Assembly (NCBI GenBank): GCA_027449685.1
Contig: DAIDLC010000007.1
Span: 1 to 64,000, forward strand
DNA length: 64,000 nucleotides
Direction: 5' to 3'
Origin: Ferrovaceae bacterium
GTDB lineage: Bacteria > Pseudomonadota > Gammaproteobacteria > Burkholderiales > Ferrovaceae
The notes beneath the pieces were generated by a model. The model did not search any database. It worked only from the letters and a program-made list of their open reading frames with translations, and was not told where the DNA came from. Below, piece after piece: positions 1 to 8,203 of the stretch (its first letter is position 1; the number at the start of each line of letters is the position of its first letter). The position numbers and the translations under genes were made by a program.

Positions 1-536
1 ATAAAGGTAGCTAGCTGTACCGTTCCCACTTGCAGGGGGGTAACGACTCCCTGTTGGGTGGCCGATACGGTGCCATCACTACCGATGGTAAGACTGGTGG
101 CGTTGAGGGGCAAGGTAATCGAGGGTTGGATCAGATAACCTGTAGAGGTGACCAGGTTGCCCTGATTGTCGGTCTGAAACGAGCCATCCCGGGTATACGC
201 TGTGGTGCCGTCGGGCATCAGCACCTGAAAGAAACCGGCGCCATTGATGGCTACATCCAGGGGATTACCTGTTTGTTGCAGGTTCCCTTGAGTCATGATG
301 CGCTCGGCCGCTGCGGGACGTACCCCCGTGCCCAATTGCATGCCCGATGGGTACATGGTTTGCTGTGTGGATTGGGAGCCGGGTTGGTAAATGGTCTGAT
401 ACAGCAAGTCCTGAAATACGGCGCGGGACTTCTTGAAACCGTTGGTGCTGACGTTGGCCAGGTTGTTGGATATGACGTCCATCTGGGTTTGCTGGGCTTC
501 CAGCCCCGTTTTGGCGATCCACAAAGAGCGTTGCAT
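1..536 (-). CDS. flgG: FlgG, flagellar distal rod protein (N-terminal part, cut by window start)
   Basis: Forms the distal rod of the flagellar basal body in the periplasm. Reading the minus strand from ATG at 536 gives [16 protein letters not shown], then the flagellar rod signature [15 protein letters not shown] near residues 24-38, and the [15 protein letters not shown] motif near residue 90. About 178 of the usual ~260 residues are present and the frame is still open at base 1, so the C-terminal helix lies outside the window. A GAGGA ribosome site sits 7-8 bases before the start. It is the last visible gene of the flgBCDEFG operon, 15 bp after flgF. Clear family match. Confidence 0.95.
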   Translation of the reverse strand, partial: MQRSLWIAKTGLEAQQTQMDVISNNLANVSTNGFKKSRAVFQDLLYQTIYQPGSQSTQQTMYPSGMQLGTGVRPAAAERIMTQGNLQQTGNPLDVAINGAGFFQVLMPDGTTAYTRDGSFQTDNQGNLVTSTGYLIQPSITLPLNATSLTIGSDGTVSATQQGVVTPLQVGTVQLATF

Positions 537-551
537 GGCGACTTCCTCTGG

Positions 552-1313
552 TTAACCGGTGATCAACAGCAGCTGGGCTGCTTGCTGAGCATCATCGGAC
601 GCAGTTTTGAGCAACTGCATCTGGGTTTGAAATTGGCGCGAAATAGCAATCATGTCCACCATGGAGCCAATGGCACTGACGTTGCTGCCCTCCAGACTGC
701 CGGCTTGCAGCGACACACTGGCGTCGGGGGCTGCAGCTTTGCCCGTGGTGGTCTGGAACAGGCCGTTTTCGGACCGGGCCAGCTGATTTTCTGGCGGGTT
801 GACCAGCTTGATGCGCCCGACAATGGTGGCTTGGGCCGCAGCGCTGCCGGGAGGGCTGGCGGTGATCGTGCCATCTGGGCCCACGGTAATATCCATATCT
901 GGAGGCAAGTTGATGGCGGTGGGTGTACCCACTTGCCCGGTGTCATCCACCAACGGCAAGCCCGACTGGGTTTGCAGGGTGCCATCCAGAGCCACTTGCA
1001 AATTGCCGTTGCGGGTGTAAGCCTCTTTTCCGTTGGGCGTCATGACAGCAATCCAGCCCTTGCCGGGCAGGGCGACGTCCAAATTGCGTCCTGTGCGCTG
1101 CAAGGGAGCTGGAGTGAAGTCATACCCGGTACTGCTGTTGATGGCAAAAGTGCGGGTGGGAAGCCCAGGGCCATTCAGGGGAATGGCTTTGAAGGCCTCC
1201 TGCGTACTGCGATAACCTGTGGTACCGAGGTTGCTCAGGTTGGATGTCACCGCCTCTTGTCGCGCCAGAATGTTCGAGGCGCCGGTCATGGCGGTGTAGA
1301 TCAGGCGGTCCAT
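552..1313 (-). CDS. flgF: FlgF, flagellar proximal rod protein
   Basis: Proximal rod subunit of the flagellar basal body, exported by the flagellar type III apparatus. 253 residues, normal for FlgF. The N-terminus MDRLIYTAMTGAS followed by SNLSNLGTTGYRS is the rod-protein signature. The C-terminus (SVSLQAGSLEGSNVSAIGSM, then an ISRQFQTQMQLLKTA helix) is the second conserved flagellar axial helix. Start ATG at 1313 follows a GGAGAT ribosome site. Lies between flgE (27 bp gap) and flgG in the usual order. Confidence 0.95.
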   Translation of the reverse strand: MDRLIYTAMTGASNILARQEAVTSNLSNLGTTGYRSTQEAFKAIPLNGPGLPTRTFAINSSTGYDFTPAPLQRTGRNLDVALPGKGWIAVMTPNGKEAYTRNGNLQVALDGTLQTQSGLPLVDDTGQVGTPTAINLPPDMDITVGPDGTITASPPGSAAAQATIVGRIKLVNPPENQLARSENGLFQTTTGKAAAPDASVSLQAGSLEGSNVSAIGSMVDMIAISRQFQTQMQLLKTASDDAQQAAQLLLITG

Positions 1314-1340
1314 GGACTCGATCTCCGGGAACGGGGGTCA

Positions 1341-2771
1341 TCAACGCAGGTTGATGATGGTCTGTTCCGCCTGGTTCTGGGTCTGGATGGCCTGTGCATT
1401 GGCTTGATAATATCGCTGGGCTGTAAGCATATTCACCAGTTCGGTGGTCATGTCCACGTTGGAAGACTCCGTGGCGCTGGATTGTACCGTTCCGAGATTA
1501 CCGGTCCCCGGCGTGCCCAGCAGGGGCGCTCCGGAGGCCGTGGTTTGAATCCAGCTGCCGCCAGAGGCCACCTGCAGGCCCTGCGGATCCGAGAAGTTGG
1601 CCAGCACCAGTTGCCCCAGATCCTTGGTTTGACCATTGGAATATTGCCCTTGCAGAATCCCCTTGGCACTGGTGTTGAATCCGGTCAACTGACCTGAGGT
1701 GTAGCCATCCGCTGCCAGGTTGTTGACGGTGAAGGCGGTGCCGAACTGGGCTGTGCTAGAGAAATCCATGCTCATCTGTTGGGTGTTGGCGCCATTGCTG
1801 AAGGTTAGGGACGGCGTGAACACTGTTCCGATGGGTTGCACTGACGCAGCAGGGGTTCCTGAAGGGGTGGTGGTGGTTGCAACCGGCTGAGAGTACACCA
1901 GATTTCCCTGGCCATCAAAGGCCAGATTGCCCAAGTTATAGCTCGCTGGTGTGGTGGTGCCCCCGGTGGTGGTGGCAGGAGAGATGGGGCTGCCATCCAA
2001 GGTGGCATAGATCGACCACGCCTGGGTGGGCGTACCCAGCTTGGTGGAGGGGGGCGGGGTAGTGCCATTGTAAGCGCTGACGGCGGTTTGGGCGGCCAGT
2101 AATTGGGTGCTGGGTGTGGTGGTGCCCCCGGTGGTGGTGTTCTGGTTATTCACGAAGTACAGGGTCATCACATGACTGTTGCCCAGGCTGTCGTAAAAAT
2201 TGACCGAGGTAGACTCGTTATAAGTCGCTACATTGGTTGGGTCAAACGTAGACGTAGATACTATGGGCGTGTCGCTGGAGGGCAGGTTCAATCCGGCGGT
2301 AATTTTGGTGGAGGCCGATGGCGCCAGACTGGTGGTGGGAATGGTGAGCGGCACCGGTTTGGCGCCTGAAACAATGCCCGAGGCGTTGATGGGATAGCCG
2401 GTCAGCTGTTGTCCAGCGGCATTCACGATCACGCCACTGCTGTTGATCTGGAACTGGCCGTTACGGCTGTAGGAGATGCTCCCCGACTTGTCTTCCATGC
2501 GAAAAAACCCCAGACCATTGATGGCCATGTCCAGCGGGTTGCTGGTGGAGACGATATTGCCCTGACTAAATTGCTGCACCACTGCAGAAACCTGGGTGCC
2601 GATCCCGTTCTGGGCCGAGTTGGCGCCGCTGAGCGACGAGGCGAACAGATCAGAAAACTGGGTTTCCGATGATTTGAACCCTACGGTGTTCGCGTTGGAC
2701 AGATTGTTGCCGATGTTGGACAGCAGTTGGCTGGCAGCGTCCAGACCACTTAAACCCTGTTGAAAACCCAT
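1341..2771 (-). CDS. flgE: FlgE, flagellar hook protein
   Basis: Subunit of the flagellar hook, the joint between rod and filament. 476 residues. N-terminus MGFQQGLSGLDAASQLLSN with SNANTVGFKSSETQFSD, and C-terminus SNVDMTTELVNMLTAQRYYQ, are the two conserved core helices. The middle is longer and more variable than in short FlgE proteins and carries Thr/Pro/Gly-rich stretches (about residues 212-320) encoded by repeated DNA, probably in the surface-exposed D2/D3 domain. AGGAG lies 6-7 bases before ATG at 2771. Follows flgD, the hook cap gene whose product assembles FlgE. Confidence 0.95.
   Translation of the reverse strand: MGFQQGLSGLDAASQLLSNIGNNLSNANTVGFKSSETQFSDLFASSLSGANSAQNGIGTQVSAVVQQFSQGNIVSTSNPLDMAINGLGFFRMEDKSGSISYSRNGQFQINSSGVIVNAAGQQLTGYPINASGIVSGAKPVPLTIPTTSLAPSASTKITAGLNLPSSDTPIVSTSTFDPTNVATYNESTSVNFYDSLGNSHVMTLYFVNNQNTTTGGTTTPSTQLLAAQTAVSAYNGTTPPPSTKLGTPTQAWSIYATLDGSPISPATTTGGTTTPASYNLGNLAFDGQGNLVYSQPVATTTTPSGTPAASVQPIGTVFTPSLTFSNGANTQQMSMDFSSTAQFGTAFTVNNLAADGYTSGQLTGFNTSAKGILQGQYSNGQTKDLGQLVLANFSDPQGLQVASGGSWIQTTASGAPLLGTPGTGNLGTVQSSATESSNVDMTTELVNMLTAQRYYQANAQAIQTQNQAEQTIINLR
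1948..1974 (-). repeat. 27-bp direct repeat inside flgE, copy 1
   Basis: The plus-strand sequence begins GGTGTGGTGGTGCCCCCGG and recurs identically at 2113-2139. It encodes the low-complexity TTGGTTT peptide of the hook protein. The spacing between copies is 165 bp, a multiple of three, so recombination between them would keep frame. Confidence 0.8.
2113..2139 (-). repeat. 27-bp direct repeat inside flgE, copy 2
   Basis: Identical to 1948-1974 in the same orientation and reading frame. Encodes the first TTGGTTTP stretch of the variable FlgE domain. Confidence 0.8.
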
Positions 2772-2787
2772 GATGATCTCCTGACGA

Positions 2788-3513
2788 TTATTGAATCATT
2801 GCAACGGAAGACAGGCTTACATTCCCCAATGTCCCCAAATCCAGTTGGGCGCCCTGCGAGCCCATGGTCACCGAACCCACCACTCCTGGGGAGAGGGTCG
2901 TGGCGGCCACATTGTTGCTGCCCTGAGTGGCTTGGGCCACCACCTTGTAAGTGCCGGAAGCCATGGCGGCTCCGCTGTCGCTCTTGCCATCCCACGTGAC
3001 GGGTATCACACCGGCTTTCTGGTTGACCATATTGAACGTGCGCACCACATTCCCCGCACTGTCCTCGATTTTGATCGTCAATTTATCGGCGGCAGAAGGC
3101 AATTGAACCCCGGTGGTGGTACTGGTGCCAGCCTTGTAGGCCACGTCGCTACCCGGGACCAGTACCGTGTGTCCGATCAGGCTGCTGGCCGTGGACATGC
3201 TTTGACTGCTGGTCAGACTGGTATTGAGCGCCTGCAGGGCTGTATTCAGAGAGTTGATGCCGTTAACGGTATTGATCTGGGCCAGTTGCGAGGTCATCTG
3301 GGAGCTGTCCATGGGATTGAGCGGATCCTGATTTTGCAATTGGGTGATCAGCAAGGTCATGAAACTGTTCTGAATGCTGGAGGTAGAGGTGACCGAGTTG
3401 TTGCTGCCTGAGGTGCTGGCACCTGCACTGGTGTTTTTGCTGGCCAGCGAGCTGTTGGTGCTGTTGAGTTGCTGAATCAGGTTGATATTGACGGGAGCGA
3501 CAGATGAGCTCAT
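2788..3513 (-). CDS. flgD: FlgD, flagellar hook-capping protein
   Basis: Scaffold cap needed for hook polymerisation; absent from the finished flagellum. 241 residues. The N-terminal third is Ser/Asn/Thr-rich and disordered. It is followed by the FlgD core signature FMTLLITQLQNQDPLNPMDS (residues ~52-71), then FLN-like/Ig-like domains with VPVTWDGKSDSG-type motifs. AAGGAG lies about 7 bases before the ATG at 3513. Sits between flgC and flgE as in most flagellar operons. Confidence 0.95.
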   Translation of the reverse strand: MSSSVAPVNINLIQQLNSTNSSLASKNTSAGASTSGSNNSVTSTSSIQNSFMTLLITQLQNQDPLNPMDSSQMTSQLAQINTVNGINSLNTALQALNTSLTSSQSMSTASSLIGHTVLVPGSDVAYKAGTSTTTGVQLPSAADKLTIKIEDSAGNVVRTFNMVNQKAGVIPVTWDGKSDSGAAMASGTYKVVAQATQGSNNVAATTLSPGVVGSVTMGSQGAQLDLGTLGNVSLSSVAMIQ

Positions 3514-3524
3514 GGTGATTCTCC

Positions 3525-3932
3525 TTATTGCCCAATGGTGAGTGTTTTGAGCAGCAATGCATTCGACGTATTCATGACTTCCACATTATTTTGATAGGAA
3601 CGTGAAGCCGAAATCATGTTGACCATTTCCTCTGCCGTATTGACGTTGGGGAGGGTCACATTGCCCTGCTTGTCGGCCAGGGGGTTGCCGGGGTCATAGA
3701 TCGTTTTCAGAGGCCGTGCATCATCGATGACCCCCTGCACCTGAACGGCGGTGCCGGTTTGCCCCGGGCCCAGAGGCACGGCACTGAATACCACTTGTTT
3801 GGCGCGATAGGCCGTGCCGTCCGCGCTGGTGGTGCTGTCCGCATTGGCCAGGTTGCTCGCCACTACATTGAGCCGTTCGGACTGCGCTGTCAAGGCCGAA
3901 CCGGCTATGGAAAATATGTTGAACAAGGACAT
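3525..3932 (-). CDS. flgC: FlgC, flagellar proximal rod protein
   Basis: Rod subunit of the basal body. The ATG at 3932 begins [20 protein letters not shown], the normal FlgC start, giving 135 residues. An in-frame GTG at 3941, which overlaps the flgB stop, would add three residues. The rod motif [14 protein letters not shown] follows, and the C-terminal helix ends [17 protein letters not shown]. Translationally linked to flgB. Confidence 0.95.
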   Translation of the reverse strand: MSLFNIFSIAGSALTAQSERLNVVASNLANADSTTSADGTAYRAKQVVFSAVPLGPGQTGTAVQVQGVIDDARPLKTIYDPGNPLADKQGNVTLPNVNTAEEMVNMISASRSYQNNVEVMNTSNALLLKTLTIGQ

Positions 3933-3937
3933 CTGGG

Positions 3938-4345
3938 TCACCCTGTCAAGGCGGCCAGCACATCCTTGATCTGCTGGCCGACAAATTTGAGACTGGCTTC
4001 ATAACGGATGGTATTTTCCGAAAACTGGGCCCGCTCCACGTCCATGTTGACCGTGTTGCCGTCGGCGCTGGGCTGCAAGGCGCTACGATATAACACCGGT
4101 GTGCCTTGAACCTGTTCACCGCTGGCGTTGCCACTCAAATGCGCTGCGGCGCTGGTGCTCAGCGTCAGGTTTCCGGCCTGATTTCCCAGGGCATTTTGCA
4201 GCGCTTGGGAGAAGTCGATGTCCCGCGCCTGATAATGGGGCGTATCCGCATTGGCAATATTCGAGGCGATCAGCTCCTGACGCGCTTCCCGCAGATTCAT
4301 GGCGGTCTGCTGAAACTTCAGCAAGCTGTCGAGGCTGTTGCTCAT
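3938..4345 (-). CDS. flgB: FlgB, flagellar proximal rod protein
   Basis: First gene of the rod/hook operon. FlgB sits at the base of the rod next to the MS ring. 135 residues from ATG at 4345 ([19 protein letters not shown]), with the signature [19 protein letters not shown] near residue 30. A GGAGCC ribosome site precedes this ATG. The frame stays open further upstream to 4429, but those residues are not FlgB-like. Divergent from flgA; the shared promoter region is 4346-4495. Confidence 0.95.
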   Translation of the reverse strand: MSNSLDSLLKFQQTAMNLREARQELIASNIANADTPHYQARDIDFSQALQNALGNQAGNLTLSTSAAAHLSGNASGEQVQGTPVLYRSALQPSADGNTVNMDVERAQFSENTIRYEASLKFVGQQIKDVLAALTG

Positions 4346-4470
4346 GGGGGCTCCAAAACGGAAGGGGGTCACTCCTTGGTACCTATGATAGGGTGTCCCG
4401 CCGTGAATCGATCCGGTAAATAGGGGCACAAAACACAGGGTATTTCACGTCCCATCTGTTCCTGGATGCG

Positions 4471-4493
4471 CGCTTGGTATAGGATACCAAGCG
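4471..4493. promoter_or_regulatory. Perfect 10-bp inverted repeat in the flgB/flgA intergenic region
   Basis: The arms CGCTTGGTAT and ATACCAAGCG are separated by AGG and end three bases before the chosen flgA ATG at 4496. There is no U-tract on either side, so a terminator is unlikely. It could be an operator shared by the divergent flagellar transcripts, or an RNA hairpin limiting flgA translation. The repeat is directly visible; the function is inferred. Confidence 0.5.
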
Positions 4494-4495
4494 AC

Positions 4496-5260
4496 ATGAG
4501 GAAGAAACTTCACAGAACCCTTTCGCGACGCGCTCCCGGTGGGCGCCGGTACGCCTTCCGGGAGAAGAAGGCTGGGCTGTGGGCGCTGCTGGGGAGTGCT
4601 CTGGCGCCACTGGTATGGGCAGCGCCCTCGGTGGTACTGCCAGTACCCACGGCCACCCAGACCCTGCAACAGTTTGTGCAGGAGCAAACCGCCTCGCGGG
4701 GCGCTCAGGTGTCCGTGCAGATCCTGGATCCTGCAGCGCTGGCAGAACTCCCGGACTGCACCCAGAAACCTGAAGTGTCTGTGCCGCCTGGACGGCACCT
4801 GGCGGGGCGCCTGTCCCTCGCCCTGCGCTGCGACCAACCGCGCTCTGGCGCGCCCTGGAGTGTCATGGTCCCCGTGGATATTCGCATTCTGGCCCACTAC
4901 TGGGTGGCGCGCCAGATGATTCCCTTTGATCACGTCATCACGTCACAGGATGTGGTAGAGCGCACGGGAGAGGTGACGCGCCCCGATTTCCTCTCGGATC
5001 CAAAGGATGTTTTGGGCAAAGTGGCGCGCCAAAGCATTGCCCCCGGACAATTACTGCGGCAGGATCTGCTGCATGAAGTCTTTCAGGTGCGTCAGGGGCA
5101 AACGGTCTCCATTCAGGTGCAGGGCAATGGCTTTGACGTGAGTTCGGAGGGTCAGGCCCTGGGCAATGCCGCCGAGGGGCAGTCGGTGCAGGTGCGCACG
5201 GCCAGCGGGCGCTTGGTCACGGGCACCGTCAAGGGGGGGCAGGTTTTCATTGTGCCCTGA
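4496..5260 (+). CDS. flgA: FlgA, periplasmic chaperone for flagellar P-ring assembly
   Basis: Helps FlgI polymerise into the P ring in the periplasm. About 254 residues from ATG 4496. The N-terminus has a basic region then a hydrophobic stretch GLWALLGSALAPLVWAAP, consistent with a Sec signal peptide. The middle contains a SAF-type domain (VARQMIPFDHVITSQDVVER). The C-terminus (GQTVSIQVQGNGFDVSSEG, then VRTASGRLVTGTVKGG) is the conserved FlgA beta-clip end. An in-frame ATG at 4466 is an alternative start; no good ribosome site is seen for either. Divergent from flgB. No flgM or flgN follows it. Confidence 0.88.
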   Translation: MRKKLHRTLSRRAPGGRRYAFREKKAGLWALLGSALAPLVWAAPSVVLPVPTATQTLQQFVQEQTASRGAQVSVQILDPAALAELPDCTQKPEVSVPPGRHLAGRLSLALRCDQPRSGAPWSVMVPVDIRILAHYWVARQMIPFDHVITSQDVVERTGEVTRPDFLSDPKDVLGKVARQSIAPGQLLRQDLLHEVFQVRQGQTVSIQVQGNGFDVSSEGQALGNAAEGQSVQVRTASGRLVTGTVKGGQVFIVP

Positions 5261-5294
5261 AGCCGGCGCACTCTGCTCCTCTTTCGGCAGAGCA

Positions 5295-6896
5295 TCAGAG
5301 CTTGGCGCTTTCCCACAGCACGTACTCTAAAAACTGACAGGCCTGCTGCGCACTGTTCTGAGCCGCACTCTGCACTTGGGTAATATCCGGCCACAGTGCG
5401 GCGTCGAGTCTGTGAAGTGAATGCTTACCCTCTGAGTTTTCACCGTTTTTGCTGGATTGTTGGACGATTCCCTGGAGCACCAAGCGGGCACTGGCACAGA
5501 GTCGCAAGGCGCTTTGCGCTTCTCCGTCCCGTTGCCCGCAGCGCACCGGTTGGCCCAGACGTCCCCGCAGGGGCGCGGGAACAGCGCTTTGCGCCAGGCG
5601 CCCTGGCACCGGGAAGGGGCCCCTGAGTCCGGGAAGTTGGTGAAACAGATGCAACATCTCGGCCACGTGTAACACAGCGCCTCTGGAATCCCGAGAGGTG
5701 CGATAGAGTAAAAAGGGGAAAATGGTCTGCTCCTGGTCCCATAAGGGTGAGCCAGTGGCAGCAGGTAGGCCCCTGGCGCTCTGTGGATGCCTCTCTTCCA
5801 GGGGATTGCACCTGCTGCTGCGGTCTGCAAACAGGGCCGATCGATCCAGCACCGGCACGGGTAATGCTTCCATGCGGGGCTGACGGTCTATGAAACGGAT
5901 GATCTGCCCGGCAAAGTGTGACAAAAACGCTTGTGTCAGCGCTTCTGGAATCCGGGCAAAGGCTTCCATGTCCGCCAGGGCCGCAATCCAGCGCAAGAGC
6001 GGACCGGGCGCCAGCCGATTCTGTTGCAGGAGGCGACCCAGCGGCTCCGGAGGCAGTGTATGTCCGGCAGGAACGAGCAGTGCGCCCGAAAAGGAAGGGC
6101 CCCCCATGAATTTGGAGCCGGTCAGGGCCACCAGGCAACCCCGGGCCAGATAGGCCCGGAGGCTTTTGCGGGTCAGTCGCAGTTGACAGGCGTCCACCAA
6201 TACCTGCAGGGCAGAGCCAAAACGCTGTTGCAGATGAACGACGCACGCGGGGCTGGGGGCGATCAGGCCAGTTTTGGATACATCGGTCAGCACCAGCAAA
6301 ATCTGCTCTCCGGCTTGCCGTGCCCGTGAGACCGCGGTTTCCAGTGCTTGCTCCACGTCCGCCACAGGACGCAAATGTCCCGCTGCGTCGCGTACCGGGA
6401 TATGCAGGACCTGGCTGTCCGGACACTGGGCCAGCGCGCCTGGCACCCCGCGGCCGGATTCCTCGGCCTCTAACAGAAAAATGGCCAGTCTGGTGCCGGG
6501 AATGGCACATAGGGCCGCGCCCTGGCGCAGGGCATCGGTTCCCGAAGCACTGAGCAACAGGCTGGGTGGGGGGGGTGGTGCGTCGGGATCATCGGCTGCA
6601 CCCAGCAGGCAGGGTAACAGGCGCTCCCGGATGTGCTGGGTTAGCGCGTACCGATGGGGCGCTTGCTGGGAGAACCCTTGATCGATCCAGGGGGCCATGC
6701 GGCGGGCCATTTCCCGGGCTGCCACAAACCCTGACCGGGAGATGGTGGAGGCTGTGGCCGAGCCGAATTCCAGCAAGGCGGGGTCTGGCGTGCAGCCACA
6801 GCCATAGCTATTGAGCCCGGTGAGCGGGTCGAGCGCGATGCGCTCATCCCCATCCTGGACCAGGCGGGAACAAAAAGGATCAGCTTCCTGGGGCAA
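5295..6896 (-). CDS. PLP-dependent enzyme of class V aminotransferase fold, function unknown
   Basis: 533 residues. Motifs fit a fold-type I PLP enzyme: a phosphate-binding SASGTDA (~116-122), VDACQ (~234-238; Asp pairs with the pyridine nitrogen) and LTGSKFMGGP (~258-267) with K262 the likely Schiff-base lysine. The N-terminus has a distinctive NSYGCGCTP (~29-37). I do not recognise a characterised relative and the substrate is unknown. The start is weak: the codon is TTG at 6896 with no ribosome site, and the same frame runs back to the TGA of the upstream ATP-grasp gene (6951-6953) without ATG or GTG. Third gene of a minus-strand cassette with an ATP-grasp ligase and a PLP decarboxylase. 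Confidence 0.7.
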   Translation of the reverse strand: MPQEADPFCSRLVQDGDERIALDPLTGLNSYGCGCTPDPALLEFGSATASTISRSGFVAAREMARRMAPWIDQGFSQQAPHRYALTQHIRERLLPCLLGAADDPDAPPPPPSLLLSASGTDALRQGAALCAIPGTRLAIFLLEAEESGRGVPGALAQCPDSQVLHIPVRDAAGHLRPVADVEQALETAVSRARQAGEQILLVLTDVSKTGLIAPSPACVVHLQQRFGSALQVLVDACQLRLTRKSLRAYLARGCLVALTGSKFMGGPSFSGALLVPAGHTLPPEPLGRLLQQNRLAPGPLLRWIAALADMEAFARIPEALTQAFLSHFAGQIIRFIDRQPRMEALPVPVLDRSALFADRSSRCNPLEERHPQSARGLPAATGSPLWDQEQTIFPFLLYRTSRDSRGAVLHVAEMLHLFHQLPGLRGPFPVPGRLAQSAVPAPLRGRLGQPVRCGQRDGEAQSALRLCASARLVLQGIVQQSSKNGENSEGKHSLHRLDAALWPDITQVQSAAQNSAQQACQFLEYVLWESAKL

Positions 6897-6950
6897 CGGG
6901 GCAAGGCCTGTTAGAGGGGGCGCTGGCAGCGGAGCGTTCGAGCACTCGGG

Positions 6951-8171
6951 TCAAGCCGAATCCCGGGGTCGCACAGGCTCGCTCATGACCCGCTGCAATA
7001 GGTCTTTGAAGGCAGAGAAAGCTTTCTGCATGGGTTCCTGCTTATACGGAAACACGTCCACCGGGTCCATGGCGTGGATGACGGCGCTGCTATCGGCTTC
7101 GAAGATGAGCAACTCTCCCGAAGCGGTTTCGGCGCAGTCCAGCACCAGGTAGTCCAGTCCCAGGCGGTGATGCACGGCAGTCAGGGCCGTGCGGTGGCGG
7201 CGGGCAAACTCCTGCTCGAAGTGGCTCATGAAATGCGCTTCCTCGGCGCGCTTGGCGGCAGAGTCGCCCATCCCGCCATTGAGATAATGGATCATCCAGT
7301 GGGAAGAAAGCGCCATGTGGCTGGCATAGGGCTTGCCATCGATCAGGGCGATCCGATACTTGCGATAGAGTCCATCGCTGTTGGCGTAATCCACGAAGGG
7401 GATCATGAAAAACGTGGTTTCTGGTTGGCGCGCCAGATAGTCGGGAATCTGGGCAGCCTGTTCCAGGCGTTCCAATCCCTGGCCGGCGTGGGTGTCCACT
7501 GGACGCAGCAGAAACGGGGTCTGCACCAGCGGTGTCCAGGGGCCCATCAGGGAGGGATGAGAATGGACCATCTGCAGTTGCTCCCGGGTCAGGCGCAACA
7601 CGGAAGGCACCACCAATCCGGGGATGTCGGCCAGCAAATGGGAGACGGAATCCCGTGCCAGGCGGGCCACCCGTTCGGGAAGATTGAGCACTGGCTTGGG
7701 CCAGATCTGAATGACTTCGGAGAGCGCACGCAACAGCAGTTGCGCCCCATCCGACTCTCCCACGGCCATGAACAACACGTCATGCTCGGGAATCTCTTTG
7801 GGAAAGGGCAGGTCTGGAGCTACGTAGACGAGTGTCAGGTCCACGTCTCGGTTACCTACCAGAAACTCCACCGGGGTGTTGGCTGCCAGAGGGCCCGAGG
7901 TCACAAAGGCCAGTAGCCGGATGGCGCCCGGCATTTTGGCTGGAAGCCAATAGATCTGTTGGTGCTTCAGGGCCTGCTGTTGTAAGGCCAGGGCAATGTC
8001 ATGGTGGCCCTTGACATGCAGGATGATGGACAGATCCATCATGGCGTCGGCAGCGTTGGCCCCGGTTGGCTGGTTGCTTTGCTCCAGCAATGTTTGCGCC
8101 AGAGGGGTGAGATCGGTGCCCTGATAGGCCAGGGTCATCAGGTGGGCCATGCCGTGAAAAGGGAGTGTCAT
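6951..8171 (-). CDS. TPR/ATP-grasp (RimK-like) ligase, substrate unknown
   Basis: 406 residues. Residues ~35-75 (AADAMMDLSIILHVKGHHD...) resemble a tetratricopeptide-type helical repeat. Residues ~85-180 look like a pre-ATP-grasp Rossmann domain (PVEFLVGNRDVDLTLVYV; AVGESDG). The C-terminal half resembles ATP-grasp ligases: LLRPVDTHAGQGLERL for the glycine-rich loop, FFMIPFVDYANSDGLYRKYR, and LLIFEADSSAVIHAMD (~355-370) carrying the metal-binding acidic residue. Such enzymes join a carboxylate to an amine through an acyl phosphate. It lies 32 bp after the PLP decarboxylase, which could supply the amine. Family call is moderately sure; substrates are inference. Confidence 0.65.
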   Translation of the reverse strand: MTLPFHGMAHLMTLAYQGTDLTPLAQTLLEQSNQPTGANAADAMMDLSIILHVKGHHDIALALQQQALKHQQIYWLPAKMPGAIRLLAFVTSGPLAANTPVEFLVGNRDVDLTLVYVAPDLPFPKEIPEHDVLFMAVGESDGAQLLLRALSEVIQIWPKPVLNLPERVARLARDSVSHLLADIPGLVVPSVLRLTREQLQMVHSHPSLMGPWTPLVQTPFLLRPVDTHAGQGLERLEQAAQIPDYLARQPETTFFMIPFVDYANSDGLYRKYRIALIDGKPYASHMALSSHWMIHYLNGGMGDSAAKRAEEAHFMSHFEQEFARRHRTALTAVHHRLGLDYLVLDCAETASGELLIFEADSSAVIHAMDPVDVFPYKQEPMQKAFSAFKDLLQRVMSEPVRPRDSA

Positions 8172-8203
8172 GAGAGGTTGGGCTCGCTGGGGTGAGAGGG
8201 ATG

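Noticed and set aside
30-1697. 555-residue plus-strand open frame over flgG, flgF and flgE
   Set aside because: It is the antisense of three clearly recognised flagellar genes with ribosome sites; low stop frequency in GC-rich DNA explains it.
6951-6953. TGA as selenocysteine codon joining the ATP-grasp and PLP proteins
   Set aside because: No reason for Sec at a linker position and no SECIS-like hairpin evident just downstream; a plain stop is simpler.
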